In this document: positions 38,566 through 49,600 of the stretch, one piece after another
Position numbering within the stretch: the stretch's first letter is position 1
How the letters are laid out: the number at the start of each line of letters is the position of its first letter
From: Sphingobacteriales bacterium JAD_PAG50586_3
Lineage (GTDB): Bacteria; Bacteroidota; Bacteroidia; CAMBQF01
Length of the DNA stretch: 64,000 bases
Reading direction: 5' to 3'
NCBI GenBank assembly: GCA_023213195.1
Contig: CP096135.1
Coordinates: 1,072,616-1,136,615, forward strand
Notes under the pieces: model-generated
Told to the model about the DNA's origin: nothing
Databases searched by the model: none
Seen by the model: only the letters and a program-made list of their open reading frames with translations
Program-made: the position numbers and the translations under genes

Positions 38566-39443
38566 ATGAAAATTTACCCGATTATACTTTTTGCTTTAAG
38601 TTTTTTTATTGCCTGCAACCCGCCGGTTGAGGAGAAAAGAAACCTTGATATACAAGGCCACCGCGGCGCCAGGGGCTTGTACCCGGAGAATACCATAGAA
38701 GGTTTTTTACGTGCTATAGATATGGGCGTAACTACCCTGGAAATGGATGTGGTGGTTAGTGGCGACAGCCAGCTTGTGGTATCGCACGACCCATTTATAA
38801 GCCCCGAGTTTTGCGACTGTGGCATGGTAAAAGACACCATAAACATATTTAAACTACCCTACGACAGCATTAAGAAATTTGACTGTGGCAGCAAGCCGCA
38901 CCCCCGCTTTGCTAAACAAAAAAGATGCCTGCGTATAAGCCTTTACTATCTAATGTAATTGATAAGGTAGAAGTATATGTAAAAGCCAAAGGGTTAAAAC
39001 CCATAAACTACAATATAGAAACTAAGTGCGAAGCTAAAACCGACGGCCTGTATAATCCTGCGCCTGCTGTGTTTGCCAAGCAACTGGCAGCAATGATAAA
39101 AAGTAAAGGCATTGAAAAGCGCACCACCATACAAAGTTTTGATGCCCGCACCCTGCAATGGCTACACACAAACAAAGCCGGTATAGATTTGGTTTTATTG
39201 GTAGAAAACACCACCAATGTAGACTCATGCCTTAAAGCCCTTGGCTTTACCCCGCAGGTATACAGCCCTAATTTTAAACTGATAGATAAAGACGTGGTTG
39301 ATAAACTGCATAATCAGGGCATTAAGGTTATTCCGTGGACGGTAAACGAAGACCGCGACATACGCCGCGTTGCCGAAATGGGTGTTGATGGCATAATTTC
39401 TGATTACCCTGATAAGGTGCTAAAATTACTGGCACAACCCTAA
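38566..39443 (+). CDS. Glycerophosphodiester phosphodiesterase lipoprotein, frameshifted
   Basis: Hydrolyses glycerophosphodiesters to glycerol-3-phosphate and an alcohol. Lipoprotein signal with lipobox FFIAC-N. Catalytic features of the GDPD TIM barrel: GHRGARGLYPENTIEGF (His and Arg), LEMDVVVSGDSQLVVSHDP (Glu-Asp pair and second His), SFDARTLQWLH, and PWTVNEDRDIRRVAEMGVDGIISDYPD. The frame breaks at about 38923, where an A run is one short; joining gives QKKMPAYKPLLSNVI. About 292 residues repaired. Confidence 0.88.
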
Positions 39444-39472
39444 CAAGAAACTTTTTGCATAGATTTGCGAAT

Positions 39473-40511
39473 ATGAACAAAGCATACACCATAGACTATG
39501 CCAATATCGGGTTAATGATATTGTCGTGCATTATAGCGTTTTTCATCCCCTTTGAGCTGTTTTTGTTCTCTTATGCTATACTTGGCCCGCTGCATTATTT
39601 AACAGAAATTGGCTGGCTGCACCAGCGCCAGTATTTTACCAAAGGTAAATACGATTTTTTATTGCTGATTTTCTTTGGCCTTTTGTTGTTTGCCGCCCAG
39701 TTTGGCTATGCTAAAAACCTTAGCCAGTTCATCAAACAAACTCATACTGCTTAGCTTTGTTTCGGCCTGTATTATAGCCTTTGTAAAAGATTATTACCTT
39801 AAAGTTATACTGGTAATTGTACTGTTGTTTTCTATGTTTTTTGTAAACAGCCAAAACAGCTACATCTATATATTCTTCGGGGTGTTCTTGCCAACGCTAA
39901 TCCACGTATTTCTATTCACCGCCATTTTTATGCTGTTTGGCGCGCTAAAATCGCGTAGCTGGCCGGGCATTATATCAGTAGTGGTGTTGTTTGGCTGCGC
40001 CGCCGCATTGTTTTTAATCAACCCATCGCAAACCTATCAAATATCAGACTATGTGCGCGAAAGCTGGTTTGGATTTGATGCCAAAGGCGATGCATGGGGC
40101 TTTGTAAACCTGAATATTGCCGTGCTTGATTATTTTGAAATGGGTTCTGACCAACCCGCACAAGAAGGCTTGGCGCGGATAGAGAATTTGGTTTTCCACA
40201 CCAAGGCAGGGTTTTTACTTACCCGCTTTGTAGCCTTTGCTTATACCTATCACTACCTAAACTGGTTTTCTAAAACATCAGTAATAAAATGGCATAAGGT
40301 AGATAAGCGCTATTTGTATGCAACATTGCTGCTATGGTTTGCCGCCATTGGCACCTATTTATACGATTATGCTACAGGGCTAAAAGTATTGTTCCTGCTA
40401 AGCTTTATGCATGTATTGCTAGAGTTTCCGTTAAACTTTCAATCGTTTGTGGGTATTGGCAAAGAGGCCCGCAATATGTTTGCCCGTAACAAAACAGGCG
40501 CTACCAACTAA
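39473..40511 (+). CDS. Polytopic membrane protein with conserved His motifs, frameshifted
   Basis: About 345 residues, eight or nine TM helices. ATG 39473 (MNKAYTIDYANIGLM) is chosen over a TTG 18 nt upstream. His-bearing membrane motifs LGPLHYLTEIGWLHQRQYF, PTLIHVFLF, AYTYHYLNWFSKTSVIKWH and FMHVLLEFPLNFQSF recall the Brp/Blh carotene oxygenase arrangement, but similarity is too weak to assign. The frame breaks near 39737 (atcaaacaaactc). It lies 3 nt before the ExbB-like gene, which suggests a shared operon. Confidence 0.65.
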
Positions 40512-40514
40512 ACT

Positions 40515-41282
40515 ATGTTAATGAGGACTATACTAATTATTCTGGGCTTATTGTTTTCGGTAAGTATATACGCGCAAACCGATGCTGTTGCAACAGCTAA
40601 AAAACCAGCCGATACCGAGCAAGATGCCGGAAACCCCGGTTTGCACCAAAAAATAAAACAGCGCTTTATTGATGGCCGCGTGCCCTACATGCTGCCTATT
40701 TTAATTACGCTGATATTAGGCCTATCGCTAAGTATAGAGCGTATTATTTACCTTAACCGTGCCCACATAAACAGCCAAAAGCTGCTGCGCGATATTGAGC
40801 CCGACATTGTTGCCGGCAACCTTGATGCCGCTATGGAAAAATGCCGCAATACCCGCGGGCCCGTGGCCACCATGTTGCTACAGGGCATGAACCGTGCGCC
40901 TTATGGGCTAGATGTGATGGAAAAATCTATCCTATCGGCTGGTAATGCTCAAATGAGTTTGTTAGAGCGTGGCCTTACCTGGGTATCGCTGTTTATATCC
41001 TTAGCGCCAATATTTGGTTTCTTTGGTACCGTAGTGGGTATTTTTATGGTGTTTGAAGAAATTGAGGTAGCAGGCGATATCGCCGTATCTATTGTTGCGG
41101 GCGGTATGAAGGTGAAGCTTATTACCACCATTAGCGGTCTTATAGTGGCTATTATCCTGCAAATATTCTACAACTACATAGTATCTAAAATTGATAACAT
41201 AGTGTACGATATGGAAGAGGGCGCTATAGACTTTGTAGATATGATGCTGAAAAGCGGCTATTACAACGATAAAAAACTATAA
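40515..41282 (+). CDS. exbB: MotA/TolQ/ExbB proton channel family protein
   Basis: Inner-membrane proton channel subunit energising TonB-type outer-membrane transport. 255 residues; N-terminal signal-anchor/TM (TILIILGLLFSVSIYA), a TM at YMLPILITLILGLSLSIERIIYL, and the conserved C-terminal pair LTWVSLFISLAPIFGFFGTVVGIFMVFEEI and MKVKLITTISGLIVAIILQIFYNYI. Start may be ATG 40515 or the ATG 6 nt later. First of four tightly spaced genes; no tonB gene is in the window. Confidence 0.88.
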   Translation: MLMRTILIILGLLFSVSIYAQTDAVATAKKPADTEQDAGNPGLHQKIKQRFIDGRVPYMLPILITLILGLSLSIERIIYLNRAHINSQKLLRDIEPDIVAGNLDAAMEKCRNTRGPVATMLLQGMNRAPYGLDVMEKSILSAGNAQMSLLERGLTWVSLFISLAPIFGFFGTVVGIFMVFEEIEVAGDIAVSIVAGGMKVKLITTISGLIVAIILQIFYNYIVSKIDNIVYDMEEGAIDFVDMMLKSGYYNDKKL

Positions 41283-41284
41283 CC

Positions 41285-41634
41285 ATGGAAGAAGGCGGAG
41301 GTTGGGAATATTTTGTAGCCGATTATGGCACCTGGCTTGTTATGGGCCTGTTGGTGCTGGCTATAGTTCTGGTTATATTCTTCTCTATACTGCAGGTGGT
41401 AGTAAACCGCAAGGCCAACCTAAAGCCCTTAATGGGCGCTGGTGTGTTGGTAGCGGTATTCCTTGTATCGTGGCTGCTAGCCCCCGCGATTTTACTATGG
41501 ACGATATTGATAAGGGCATCGGCTCTTTTGATAGTGGTTTGATAGGCGGAGGCCTGCTTACTGTATATGCATTGTTAGGCGGAGCATTGGCTACCATTTT
41601 GTTTTTTGAGGTTAAACGCGTTTTTAAAAAGTAA
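41285..41634 (+). CDS. Small membrane protein between exbB and exbD, frameshifted
   Basis: About 117 residues with three TM helices (WLVMGLLVLAIVLVIFFSILQVV, GAGVLVAVFLVSWLLAP, GGLLTVYALLGGALATILFF). A missing C in the run at 41480-41484 splits the frame; joining gives LLAPRDFTMDDIDKGIGSF. Starts 2 nt after exbB and ends 3 nt before the first exbD. Family not recognised; an accessory subunit of the Exb complex is inferred from position only. Confidence 0.7.
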
Positions 41635-41637
41635 TAC

Positions 41638-42183
41638 ATGATACGCGCGCGCAGGTCTATAGTACACGAAATTAATGCCGGCTCTATTGCCGACATTGCT
41701 TTCCTGTTGCTTATATTCTTCCTACTTACCTCTACCATGGATCGCAACTACTCTATGCGCCGCGATTTGCCTGCCGAAAGCCAAGAACAAAGCAACGTAG
41801 CCAACCGCAATGTGCTAACCTTTAGCCTTAATGGTATGAATGAGCTTAGCGTTAACAACAAGGCCGAAACGTTTGATAAAGTAAGCGCCCGCGTTAAAGA
41901 ATTCATATTGAACCCTACAGGCAGTGCCGAATTATCAGAAAAAGTAAACAAGAACGTAAAGCTGTTGGGCGAAGTGCCGGTATCAGCAGGTGTTATAAGC
42001 ATTAAAACCGATGATAATACCTCATACTCTGCCTACTACAGGCTTACCGATTTTATTAATAAAGCATTTTTAGAAATGAAAGACCAACAGGCCCAAAAGG
42101 TTTTTGGTATGACATACGGTAAGCTAGACGATTTACGCCGCAAGGCAATAGACGAGAGTGTGCCGGTAAGCATAGCAGAATAA
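41638..42183 (+). CDS. exbD: ExbD/TolR biopolymer transport protein (first copy)
   Basis: 181 residues. One N-terminal TM helix with the essential Asp (HEINAGSIADIAFLLLIFFLLTSTM) and a periplasmic domain with a longer insert than usual. Partner of the ExbB-like channel; the two ExbD-like proteins in a row are common in Bacteroidota. Confidence 0.88.
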   Translation: MIRARRSIVHEINAGSIADIAFLLLIFFLLTSTMDRNYSMRRDLPAESQEQSNVANRNVLTFSLNGMNELSVNNKAETFDKVSARVKEFILNPTGSAELSEKVNKNVKLLGEVPVSAGVISIKTDDNTSYSAYYRLTDFINKAFLEMKDQQAQKVFGMTYGKLDDLRRKAIDESVPVSIAE

Positions 42184-42185
42184 GT

Positions 42186-42632
42186 ATGTTTAGAAAGAAA
42201 AGAGCCCGTGAAATGCCCACCGTATCAACAGCCGCGCTGCCTGATATTATTTTCATGCTGCTGTTTTTCTTTATGATGACATCTACCATACGCCGCCACA
42301 CTGCCAAGGTTAACATTAAACTACCCACGGCCCAAACAGTAGAAAAACGTACCGATAGCGATGGGGTTTGTTTTGTTTATATTGGCGAGTCGCGCACGGG
42401 CGGTCAGGGTATGTTGGTACAGGTAAATGATGATTTTGTTGACATTGCTAAGGTAGGGGCAACCGTAATGGCCGAAAAGAAAAAGCTTACCCAGCCTAAG
42501 CAGGATAAGTTTATCGTATCGCTAAAAATACATAAAGATGCCCGCATGAAACTTGTAAAACAGGTTAAAGACCAGCTTAAACAGGTGGGCGCCATGCAAA
42601 TAGATTATTCGGGAACACACAGTACTTTCTAG
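42186..42632 (+). CDS. exbD: ExbD/TolR biopolymer transport protein (second copy)
   Basis: 148 residues. MPTVSTAALPDIIFMLLFFFMMTSTI holds the conserved membrane Asp; the C-terminal domain follows (VSLKIHKDARMKLVKQVKDQLKQ). Starts 2 nt after the first exbD. Confidence 0.88.
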   Translation: MFRKKRAREMPTVSTAALPDIIFMLLFFFMMTSTIRRHTAKVNIKLPTAQTVEKRTDSDGVCFVYIGESRTGGQGMLVQVNDDFVDIAKVGATVMAEKKKLTQPKQDKFIVSLKIHKDARMKLVKQVKDQLKQVGAMQIDYSGTHSTF

Positions 42633-42666
42633 ATGTTGTATATTTAACCAATCAAATCAACACAAA

Positions 42667-44582
42667 ATGAAGAAGCTTTTACTTATTGCGGTTTTTGCCT
42701 TGTTTGCTTTTGCAGGTAGCTTAAAAGCCCAATACACCACCACCACACCTATTACAGGTTTGTCGTATCCTGTTGCTTTTGCCTTTACACCCGATGGGCG
42801 TATTTTGGTTACTCTTAAAGGTGGGGTAATAAGAATGTTTAATGCTGATGGTTCTTCCATTGGCAATTTTTATAACCTAACCGATAGCACCTTTAACGAT
42901 TTTGAACGTGGCCTGTTAGGTATAGAGGTAGACCCCGACTTTGCTACCAATCACTATGTTTATGCCTACTACAACCACCGTTTCCCAAACAACTCGGGCG
43001 GTACTGCACAACAAAAACTGCGTGTGGTAAGGTTTACAGAGAATAACAATGTAGGCACCAACCCAACAATAATTTTAAACCTTACCCCTGGCTATTCTAT
43101 AGCGGGCAACCACGTTGGCGGCAACATGCGCATGCATGCTTCCGAACCGGGCAAAATATATGTTTCTATTGGCGAACTTGCAGTACCCGCTAATGCCCAA
43201 TTGCTTACCAACCCGTATGGTAAATTTTTGCGTATTAATACTGATGGTACTATACCAAACGATAATCCCTTTTATGATGATGGTAACCCTGCTACCGGCA
43301 ACGACGACCGCATTTGGAGCTATGGTCACCGCAACGCGTTCGATTTCTGCTTTAGCCCCGTAAACGATTCGTTATACTCTTCAGAAAACGGACAGAATAC
43401 CTGGGACGAGATGAATATTGTTACCCGCGGTAAAAACTACGGCTGGAGCCCATGCGAAGGCGATTTTTTAAACGGAAGCACTACCAACCCTTGCACTAAT
43501 GTTAATTACACCGCGCCTATAGAAACGTGGGGAACTCCCCTGCCTGCCGTTACAGGTATTGTGCATTACAACTCTTGTTTAATGCCAGAGTTTCAAAACC
43601 ATTTATTGGTAAGCGATAATGATAATGGCTATATATACAATGTTACCCTTGGCAACGCCCCTGCTTACGATGTTGTTACATCGCGCGTGCAGGCTTTTGA
43701 TTTGTTAGGCTTAACAACACTTCGCCAAGGTGCCGATGGTTACTTGTATGCTCTAAACGGCGGCTACGCCCCACAAGGCAGGCTATACAAAATTGGACCT
43801 AGTAACCCTCCGGCAAACCCATTGGCCGATATTATAGTGGGTATAGTTCCTAACGAGGTTTGCTTATGAGCGATTCTTTTCAGGTAATGGCGGTAGAGGA
43901 CGTAAGTAACTTCTCTTATGAGTTTACCTTGTCAGGCTCTAATACCAGCGTTACAGAAACATCTACCACGGCTACAACTTATATGGTTCCGCAAGAAGTA
44001 GGTACGCACGATTTACTATTGGTTGCTTCTAACGGTTGTATTACTGCTACAGATCAGGTAAGCGGCTACCTTACTGTTTATGCGCAACCTACCTATACGC
44101 TTAACACTGTAGATGCTTTGGGCGGCCCTAACGGTAGCGCTTGGCTTTCTAACTATGCCAATGTAAACAGCATTACTTGGCTTGATGCTAACAACCAGCC
44201 ATTATCAGCTAACGATAGTATTCAAAACCTGGCTGCCGGCACCTACACGGTTGTTGTTACCAATGGTGGCGTAACGCAAGCCTGCTCATTTTCTGAAACT
44301 TTTACCATTGAGTTGGGTGGCGCTGTGGGTGAGTTTGCCACAGCTAAAATCAACATGTATCCTAACCCTGCCAGCGATAAGCTTTTTATAGACCTTAACG
44401 CTGTATCAACTAAAATTACACACGCGCAAGTATTTAATAGCACAGGAGCCTTAGTAATGAGCCAAGCGGTTAATGGCCAAGCCTTATTAGAATTGGATGT
44501 AAACACACTTCCGGCAGGTATTTATTCAATACTGTTAAACGGTAGCAACCAAAGCTATTCAGCCCGTTGGATTAAGAACTAA
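42667..44582 (+). CDS. Glucose/sorbosone dehydrogenase-like protein with T9SS tail, frameshifted
   Basis: Secreted soluble quinoprotein-like beta-propeller (GSDH family) of about 638 residues. Signal peptide MKKLLLIAVFALFAFAGSLKA-Q. GSDH features: LSYPVAFAFTPDGRILVTLKGG, FERGLLGIEVDPDFATNHYVYAYYNH, GNHVGGNMRMHASEPGKIYVSIGE (His and Arg of the PQQ/Ca site region), IWSYGHRNAFDFCFSP and LYSSENGQNTWDEMN. A CARDB/Ig-like stretch and a type A sorting domain follow (INMYPNPASDKLFIDL, STGALVMSQAV, LPAGIYSILLNG). One base is missing near 43866 (gcttatgagcg), separating propeller and tail. Confidence 0.87.
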
Positions 44583-44602
44583 TTGATGATTTGATATAAC
44601 TG

Positions 44603-44632
44603 AAAAGTCCCGCCATTAGCGGGACTTTTTTA
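44603..44632. terminator. Bidirectional terminator
   Basis: AAAAGTCCCGC, loop catta, GCGGGACTTTTTT between the convergent dehydrogenase and DedA genes. Confidence 0.88.
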
Positions 44633-45265
44633 TTTGCCTTGTTCAGCCTTCTTAGCCTTGTTGTTCTTAATAAGCGTGCGTATAATAGGTATAGAGGTAA
44701 TAACCACCAGGCCTATTACTATGTAGCCCATATAGTCAGATAGTACTTCGCCAAAAATGTAGCCTACGGTACAAAAAGAGCCAATCCACAATACAGAGCC
44801 AGCTAAGGTTATACAACATAAACGTACGCATACGCATGTGTATAACGCCCGCCAGTATAGGTGCAAACGTGCGGATAACAGGTAAAAAGCGCCCTATTAT
44901 CAAGGTGCTGCCACCGTATTTTTTATAATGCTCTTCGGCAGAGTGTATATAGCTTTTTCTAAAAAACAGGGTGTCTTTGCGTTTATATAGTGCTTTGCCC
45001 GTGCTAAAGCCAAACCAGTAACCCACCAAATAGCCCAGTATAGCCGATGCTATTAAGCTTACTTCTACTATTACTATGGGTTGGTCTATTATGCCGGTAG
45101 CAGTTAAAACACCTCCCGTAAGTATTAGCGAGTCGCCAGGAGGAAGAAGCCAAAGAATACCCCGTTTTCAACAAAAACAACAATGCACAGCAGCACCAGG
45201 CCACCATATTCTATAATAGATTTGGGGCTTAACAGGGTTTGTATAAACTCCCATACTTCGTTCAT
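44630..45265 (-). CDS. DedA family membrane protein, frameshifted
   Basis: About 211 residues, SNARE-associated/DedA (VTT) fold, a lipid scramblase-like family of the inner membrane. Key motifs: VFVENGVFFGFFLPGDSLILTGG, GYWFGFSTGKALYKRKDT, GGSTLIIGRFLPVIRTFAPILAGV. Two frame breaks: near 45142 (cctcct, one base short) and near 44803 (at agctaagg). ATG 45263-45265 lies 1 nt after the tatC stop, so tatC and dedA are one operon. Confidence 0.87.
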
Positions 45266-45266
45266 C

Positions 45267-46103
45267 TTATATAGCTTGTTTAGCCCTGTTGCGTTCTATA
45301 CGTGCCGATACCCGTATGCTTATTTCGTAAAGAACATATAGCGGCACTGCAACCAGCATTTGCGATACAATATCGGGCGATGGGGTAATAATAGCCGCCG
45401 TTATAAGTATAATAACCACAGCATGGCGGCGGTACTTGCGCATAAAGCCCGGCGTAAGTATGCCTAGTTTTGATAGTACGTAGGATATAATGGGCAACTC
45501 AAACACCAACCCTGTAAGCAGCGTAGTTACTGTTACTATAGATATGTAGGAGTTAAAATCAATAAGGTTTTGAATTTGCTCTGTTATTTGGTAGTTACCT
45601 AAAAAGTTAACCGCCAATGGCGATACAATAAAGTAGCCGAATGTAATACCGGTAAAGAACAATAGCGAACACCAAAAGATAATGCCGCTGGCCGATCTTG
45701 CTTCATTCTCACGCAATGCCGGACGTATAAAGCGCCATATCTCCCACAATACATAGGGGAATGCCAATACAATACCCACCACTAGCGATACGTATAAATG
45801 GTTAGAAAACTGGCCCGAAATATCGGTGTTAATAAGGTTAATATCGGTACTGGCCATACACATGGCATCATTGCCCATAACCTCTCTAGAGAAGCGGCAA
45901 AGCATTCTGAAAGTTACAAAATCGGAGCTTTTTGGGGCAAGCAATATCTCGTCAAAAATATATTCCATGTAGATAAATGCCCCAATGGCAAAAACCAATA
46001 TGGCAAATGCGGCCCTGATAAGGTGCCAGCGCAAAACTTCTAAATGTTGCAGAAACGACATTTCTGCACCTAAACCGTCTGTATTTTCGTCTTCTTGTGC
46101 CAT
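45267..46103 (-). CDS. tatC: Sec-independent protein translocase subunit TatC
   Basis: Receptor of the twin-arginine translocase in the inner membrane. 278 residues, six TM helices; MSFLQHLEVLRWHLIRA matches the conserved N-terminal cytoplasmic signature, and FPYVLWEIWRFIRPALRENEAR and FELPIISYVLSKLGILTP are diagnostic. tatA is not in the window. Confidence 0.95.
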   Translation of the reverse strand: MAQEDENTDGLGAEMSFLQHLEVLRWHLIRAAFAILVFAIGAFIYMEYIFDEILLAPKSSDFVTFRMLCRFSREVMGNDAMCMASTDINLINTDISGQFSNHLYVSLVVGIVLAFPYVLWEIWRFIRPALRENEARSASGIIFWCSLLFFTGITFGYFIVSPLAVNFLGNYQITEQIQNLIDFNSYISIVTVTTLLTGLVFELPIISYVLSKLGILTPGFMRKYRRHAVVIILITAAIITPSPDIVSQMLVAVPLYVLYEISIRVSARIERNRAKQAI

Positions 46104-46130
46104 ATAGCGGCGTAAAGGTAATGATTAGAC

Positions 46131-46664
46131 CTATTGCTTTAGTTTTTCTAAAAGTAAAGCCTTTAACTCATCATAATGTTCTGTAATAGTCGGTATGTAA
46201 ATTACATAATAGTTTTCGTGGCAAGCTTCTAGCCGGTTGCTTAGCTGTGCGCGTAGCCATTCAAAAGGGCGCTTTTTAAAAAGGGTATATGTTCTCAATT
46301 CAAGCCCCCATTGGCTTTCAGTCAGGGCAAACTGGCTTTTAAAACGCACCTTGCCGGCACTTTTGCCCTCGTACATCCGCTCAACATAATCATTGGTAAT
46401 AACAAAACTGCTTTGCAGGTATAGTTTTGATAAGTTTCTGCTCCTCCACGATTTTCTCCTGACTGTTAAATTACCTGTAAGTGCTGAAAAGATAAATATG
46501 CCAACAAAAACTACTACTGGTAATGTAGTAATGTTATAATGTGTGCCTATAAAAATACTCGTAGCCCATATCACCATTATAACTACGTTTACCCTGTCAC
46601 GCTTATTGTATTCCAGCAGGTAACCCTCAACCTTTTCGGGTGGTATGGTATACGTTTTTTCCAA
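46131..46664 (-). CDS. YcxB-like membrane protein
   Basis: 177 residues: two TM helices (VNVVIMVIWATSIFIG and LPVVVFVGIFIFSALTG), then a PH-like domain (VITNDYVERMYEGKSAGKVRFKSQFALTES ... FKKRPFEWLRAQL) as in YcxB-type proteins. Function unknown. Upstream of tatC on the same strand with a 27-nt gap. Confidence 0.65.
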   Translation of the reverse strand: MEKTYTIPPEKVEGYLLEYNKRDRVNVVIMVIWATSIFIGTHYNITTLPVVVFVGIFIFSALTGNLTVRRKSWRSRNLSKLYLQSSFVITNDYVERMYEGKSAGKVRFKSQFALTESQWGLELRTYTLFKKRPFEWLRAQLSNRLEACHENYYVIYIPTITEHYDELKALLLEKLKQ

Positions 46665-46670
46665 ATGGTA

Positions 46671-49600
46671 TTACCTTATTACACTCACCTTGGCAATGCC
46701 CAGCTTACCATCTTGCACAATGCGCAAAAGGTACAAGCCCGTTTGCAGGTCGGTTGGTAATTGGTAGCTAAGCTTATGCTCTCCCGCCTGAGTGTGTATG
46801 GTGTTTAACAACGGAGCAGCTAAGCGCCCATCAATGCTATACAAATCTATGTGTAGCGGGCCGCTTTCGTTAAGTGTAAAATGCAGGTTTAAATTACCAT
46901 TGGTAGGGTTGGGGAATACCTGCAACGCGCTTACCGGTTGGCTTTGGTTGTTTATACCCACGTTTACACCAAACAGGTTGTTTTTGCTAACCGTATCGGT
47001 ACAGCCAAAGGTGTTGGTTACTATAAGCGTAACGTTATAAGCACCATTAGCGGCATACCAATGTATAGGTGCGGGCAGGGCAGAGGTATTGTTTATGCCC
47101 GATGCAGGGTCGCCAAAGTCCCACAACCACTCAGTGGCATCAAAAGAGTTGTCGGTAAACTGCATAGAGTCGCTACCGGCTTCATCATTAATAGGGAATG
47201 CTAAAAAGTTAGCCGTTGGGGTAGGGTAAACTGCTATCTGGTTAGGTGTGCTGGCGCTTACGTTGCCACTTACACCAAAGGCATAAAGCGTAACATCGTA
47301 TGTTCCCGGCGAGTTATAAACGTGCGTAGGGTTTTCTTGGGGAGATGTTGACCCATCACCAAAATCCCATAAATAGGTAACGGCATTGGTACTTTCGTTA
47401 GTAAAATCAACCGTTAGCGGCGGGCAGCCCGATGTAGCGCTTAAATCGTAGTTGGCAGCCAGTATGCTCGATACGGTTACTACAAACGTGCAAATATTGC
47501 TGCAGCCATTGGCATCGGTAACTATCACGTTTACTGTATACGGACCTGGCTCGGCATAAATATGCGATGCCTGCGCCCCCTGCCCGTTAGAGTTGTCGCC
47601 AAAATCCCATATATAATCAAACGGTGCCAACCCACCCGATGTAACCTCGGTATCAAAATACGTAGGCTGTCCGGTTATAAAAGAGTCTGCGGTACAATTT
47701 AATTGTGGCGGGTCTATTACAAATACTGATAATGGGTTTGATGTGGCCTGTAAGCCAATACCGCAGCCTAAGCTTGATGTTACCTGGCAGGTAATAACAT
47801 CGCCATTGGCAATGTTAGAGCTGGAATAAGCCGGGGCGTTAGCACCTACTGGGGCGTTGTTTACAAGCCATTGGTATGTGGGGGTGTTGCCAACACTATC
47901 GGTATGGGCAGTAAATACCACAATTTCGTTTTGGCAAATAGTATCTATGCTTACACCAATGGTTACCACGGGTTGTAAAATATCTTCTACATTAACAAAA
48001 GCCGTATCGGCAAAAGTGGGGCCGCAGCAGTTACTTATGGTTTGCAGTACAAACCGGTAATTACCCGGCGTGGGGAAGGTATAGGCTGGCAGCGATTGGT
48101 CTGCAGGGCCTGTAACAATATCAAAAAAACCGCTGGGGCCATTTACATACCATATATAAGAGTCAGCCGTTATGCTGCTGCTAAGCGTGGTGGTTTCTCC
48201 TTCGCAAAGGCTATCATCTGCTACAGTTATAGAGGGTATTGGGTTGACCTGGTTGTTAAAAATATCAAGATAATCGGTAAATGTGTAAGCAACACCGTTG
48301 TTTACCATGGTAAAGGTTTTACGCCCGGTGGTTGTAAACTGGCACGTGCCATTAGTGCCGCTACCCGTAGCAGGGCTTGCACCCGCTCCAAAATACCATG
48401 TTACGCTACCTGTCGCAGTGGTGTAAAATTCTACAGGAACGCCTGTGCAGCCAGTAAAGTTAACCTGTATAATAGGCTGTTGTAAGCCGTTTATGTTATA
48501 TTGCTGTAGAGGTGTTCCTGTGCCGTCTTCGTATACGGCATAGCTAACCCCATCGGCACCGGCACCGCCTGCACCACCGTTACCTCCGCGTCCACCTGCG
48601 CCACCGTTTCCACCTGCACCAACATCGCAGTTAAACTGGCCGCCACCGGCACCGCCTAAACCACCCTGGCCACCAATACCACCTTGCCCGCCCTGGCCTG
48701 CAAAACCTGCAGCGCCTAACGTGTATTGGCAATCTTTTACAAGGCCGTTAGCACCGTTGTTGTATAAGTATAAGCAAAAAGCACCGCCGCCGCCGGTTCC
48801 ACCCGATGCGCCTGTACCACCCTGGCCACCTTCGCCACCACCGCCGCCACCGGCTCCGGAGCCATTGGTGTTAGGGGGCAAGCCAAATAATATATCGTGG
48901 GCTAGGCCGCCTTGCGAGCCTGCGCCACCTGCGCCACCGCCACCGCCGCCGTTTAGGCCGGGGTTGCCGGTAGCACCATTACCGGGAACAAAAAAGCCCC
49001 CGCTAAAAGAGTAGTTTCCTGTGGCGCCGGGTGTGCCCGCTACGCCATCTATACCACCAATACCATCTGTTCCATCGGTAGATACTGTGCGGTCGCAGTT
49101 AAGAGAAAGTATTGTAGTAAACACCCCAATGCCGCCATAGCCGTTGCCGCCACCGTTAGTGCCCTGTCCGGGTGTACCGGGGCTGCCATTGTATGTTTGC
49201 CCGCCCGCAGGAAATACATACGTGCCACGCTGGCCCCCATCGCCACCCTGGCCACCTGCATTGCTTCCGGGGAAGCTGCCAGAGCCACCACCACCACCTG
49301 CCCTGCAACAAGTGCCATCTTCATCACCATCTTGTCCATTTATGCCGCCTGCGCCGCCAATGCCATTGGTGCCGTTGGTGCCATTATCGCCATTGCCTGC
49401 ATTGCCGCCAATAAGTTTGCAACGCACAATTTGGTAGTTAGAGCAGCCGCTTAGGTAAACAGTATAGGTAGATACTGAAAAATCGAAAGTAGTAAGCACA
49501 CGGATAGTTAAATCCTGTAGCCTGAAGTTGCTTATGCTATTACCTGTTAAACCAACCAACCTGGCGGGGTTTGGTTGTATATTTTGATTGTCGCGTAAAA

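Noticed and set aside
48721..49437. Proline-rich plus-strand frames opposite the Gly-rich parts of the adhesins (also 55344-55748)
   Set aside because: Codon reflection of the GGC/GGT-rich sense strand; the sense genes have signal peptides, PKD domains and sorting tails.
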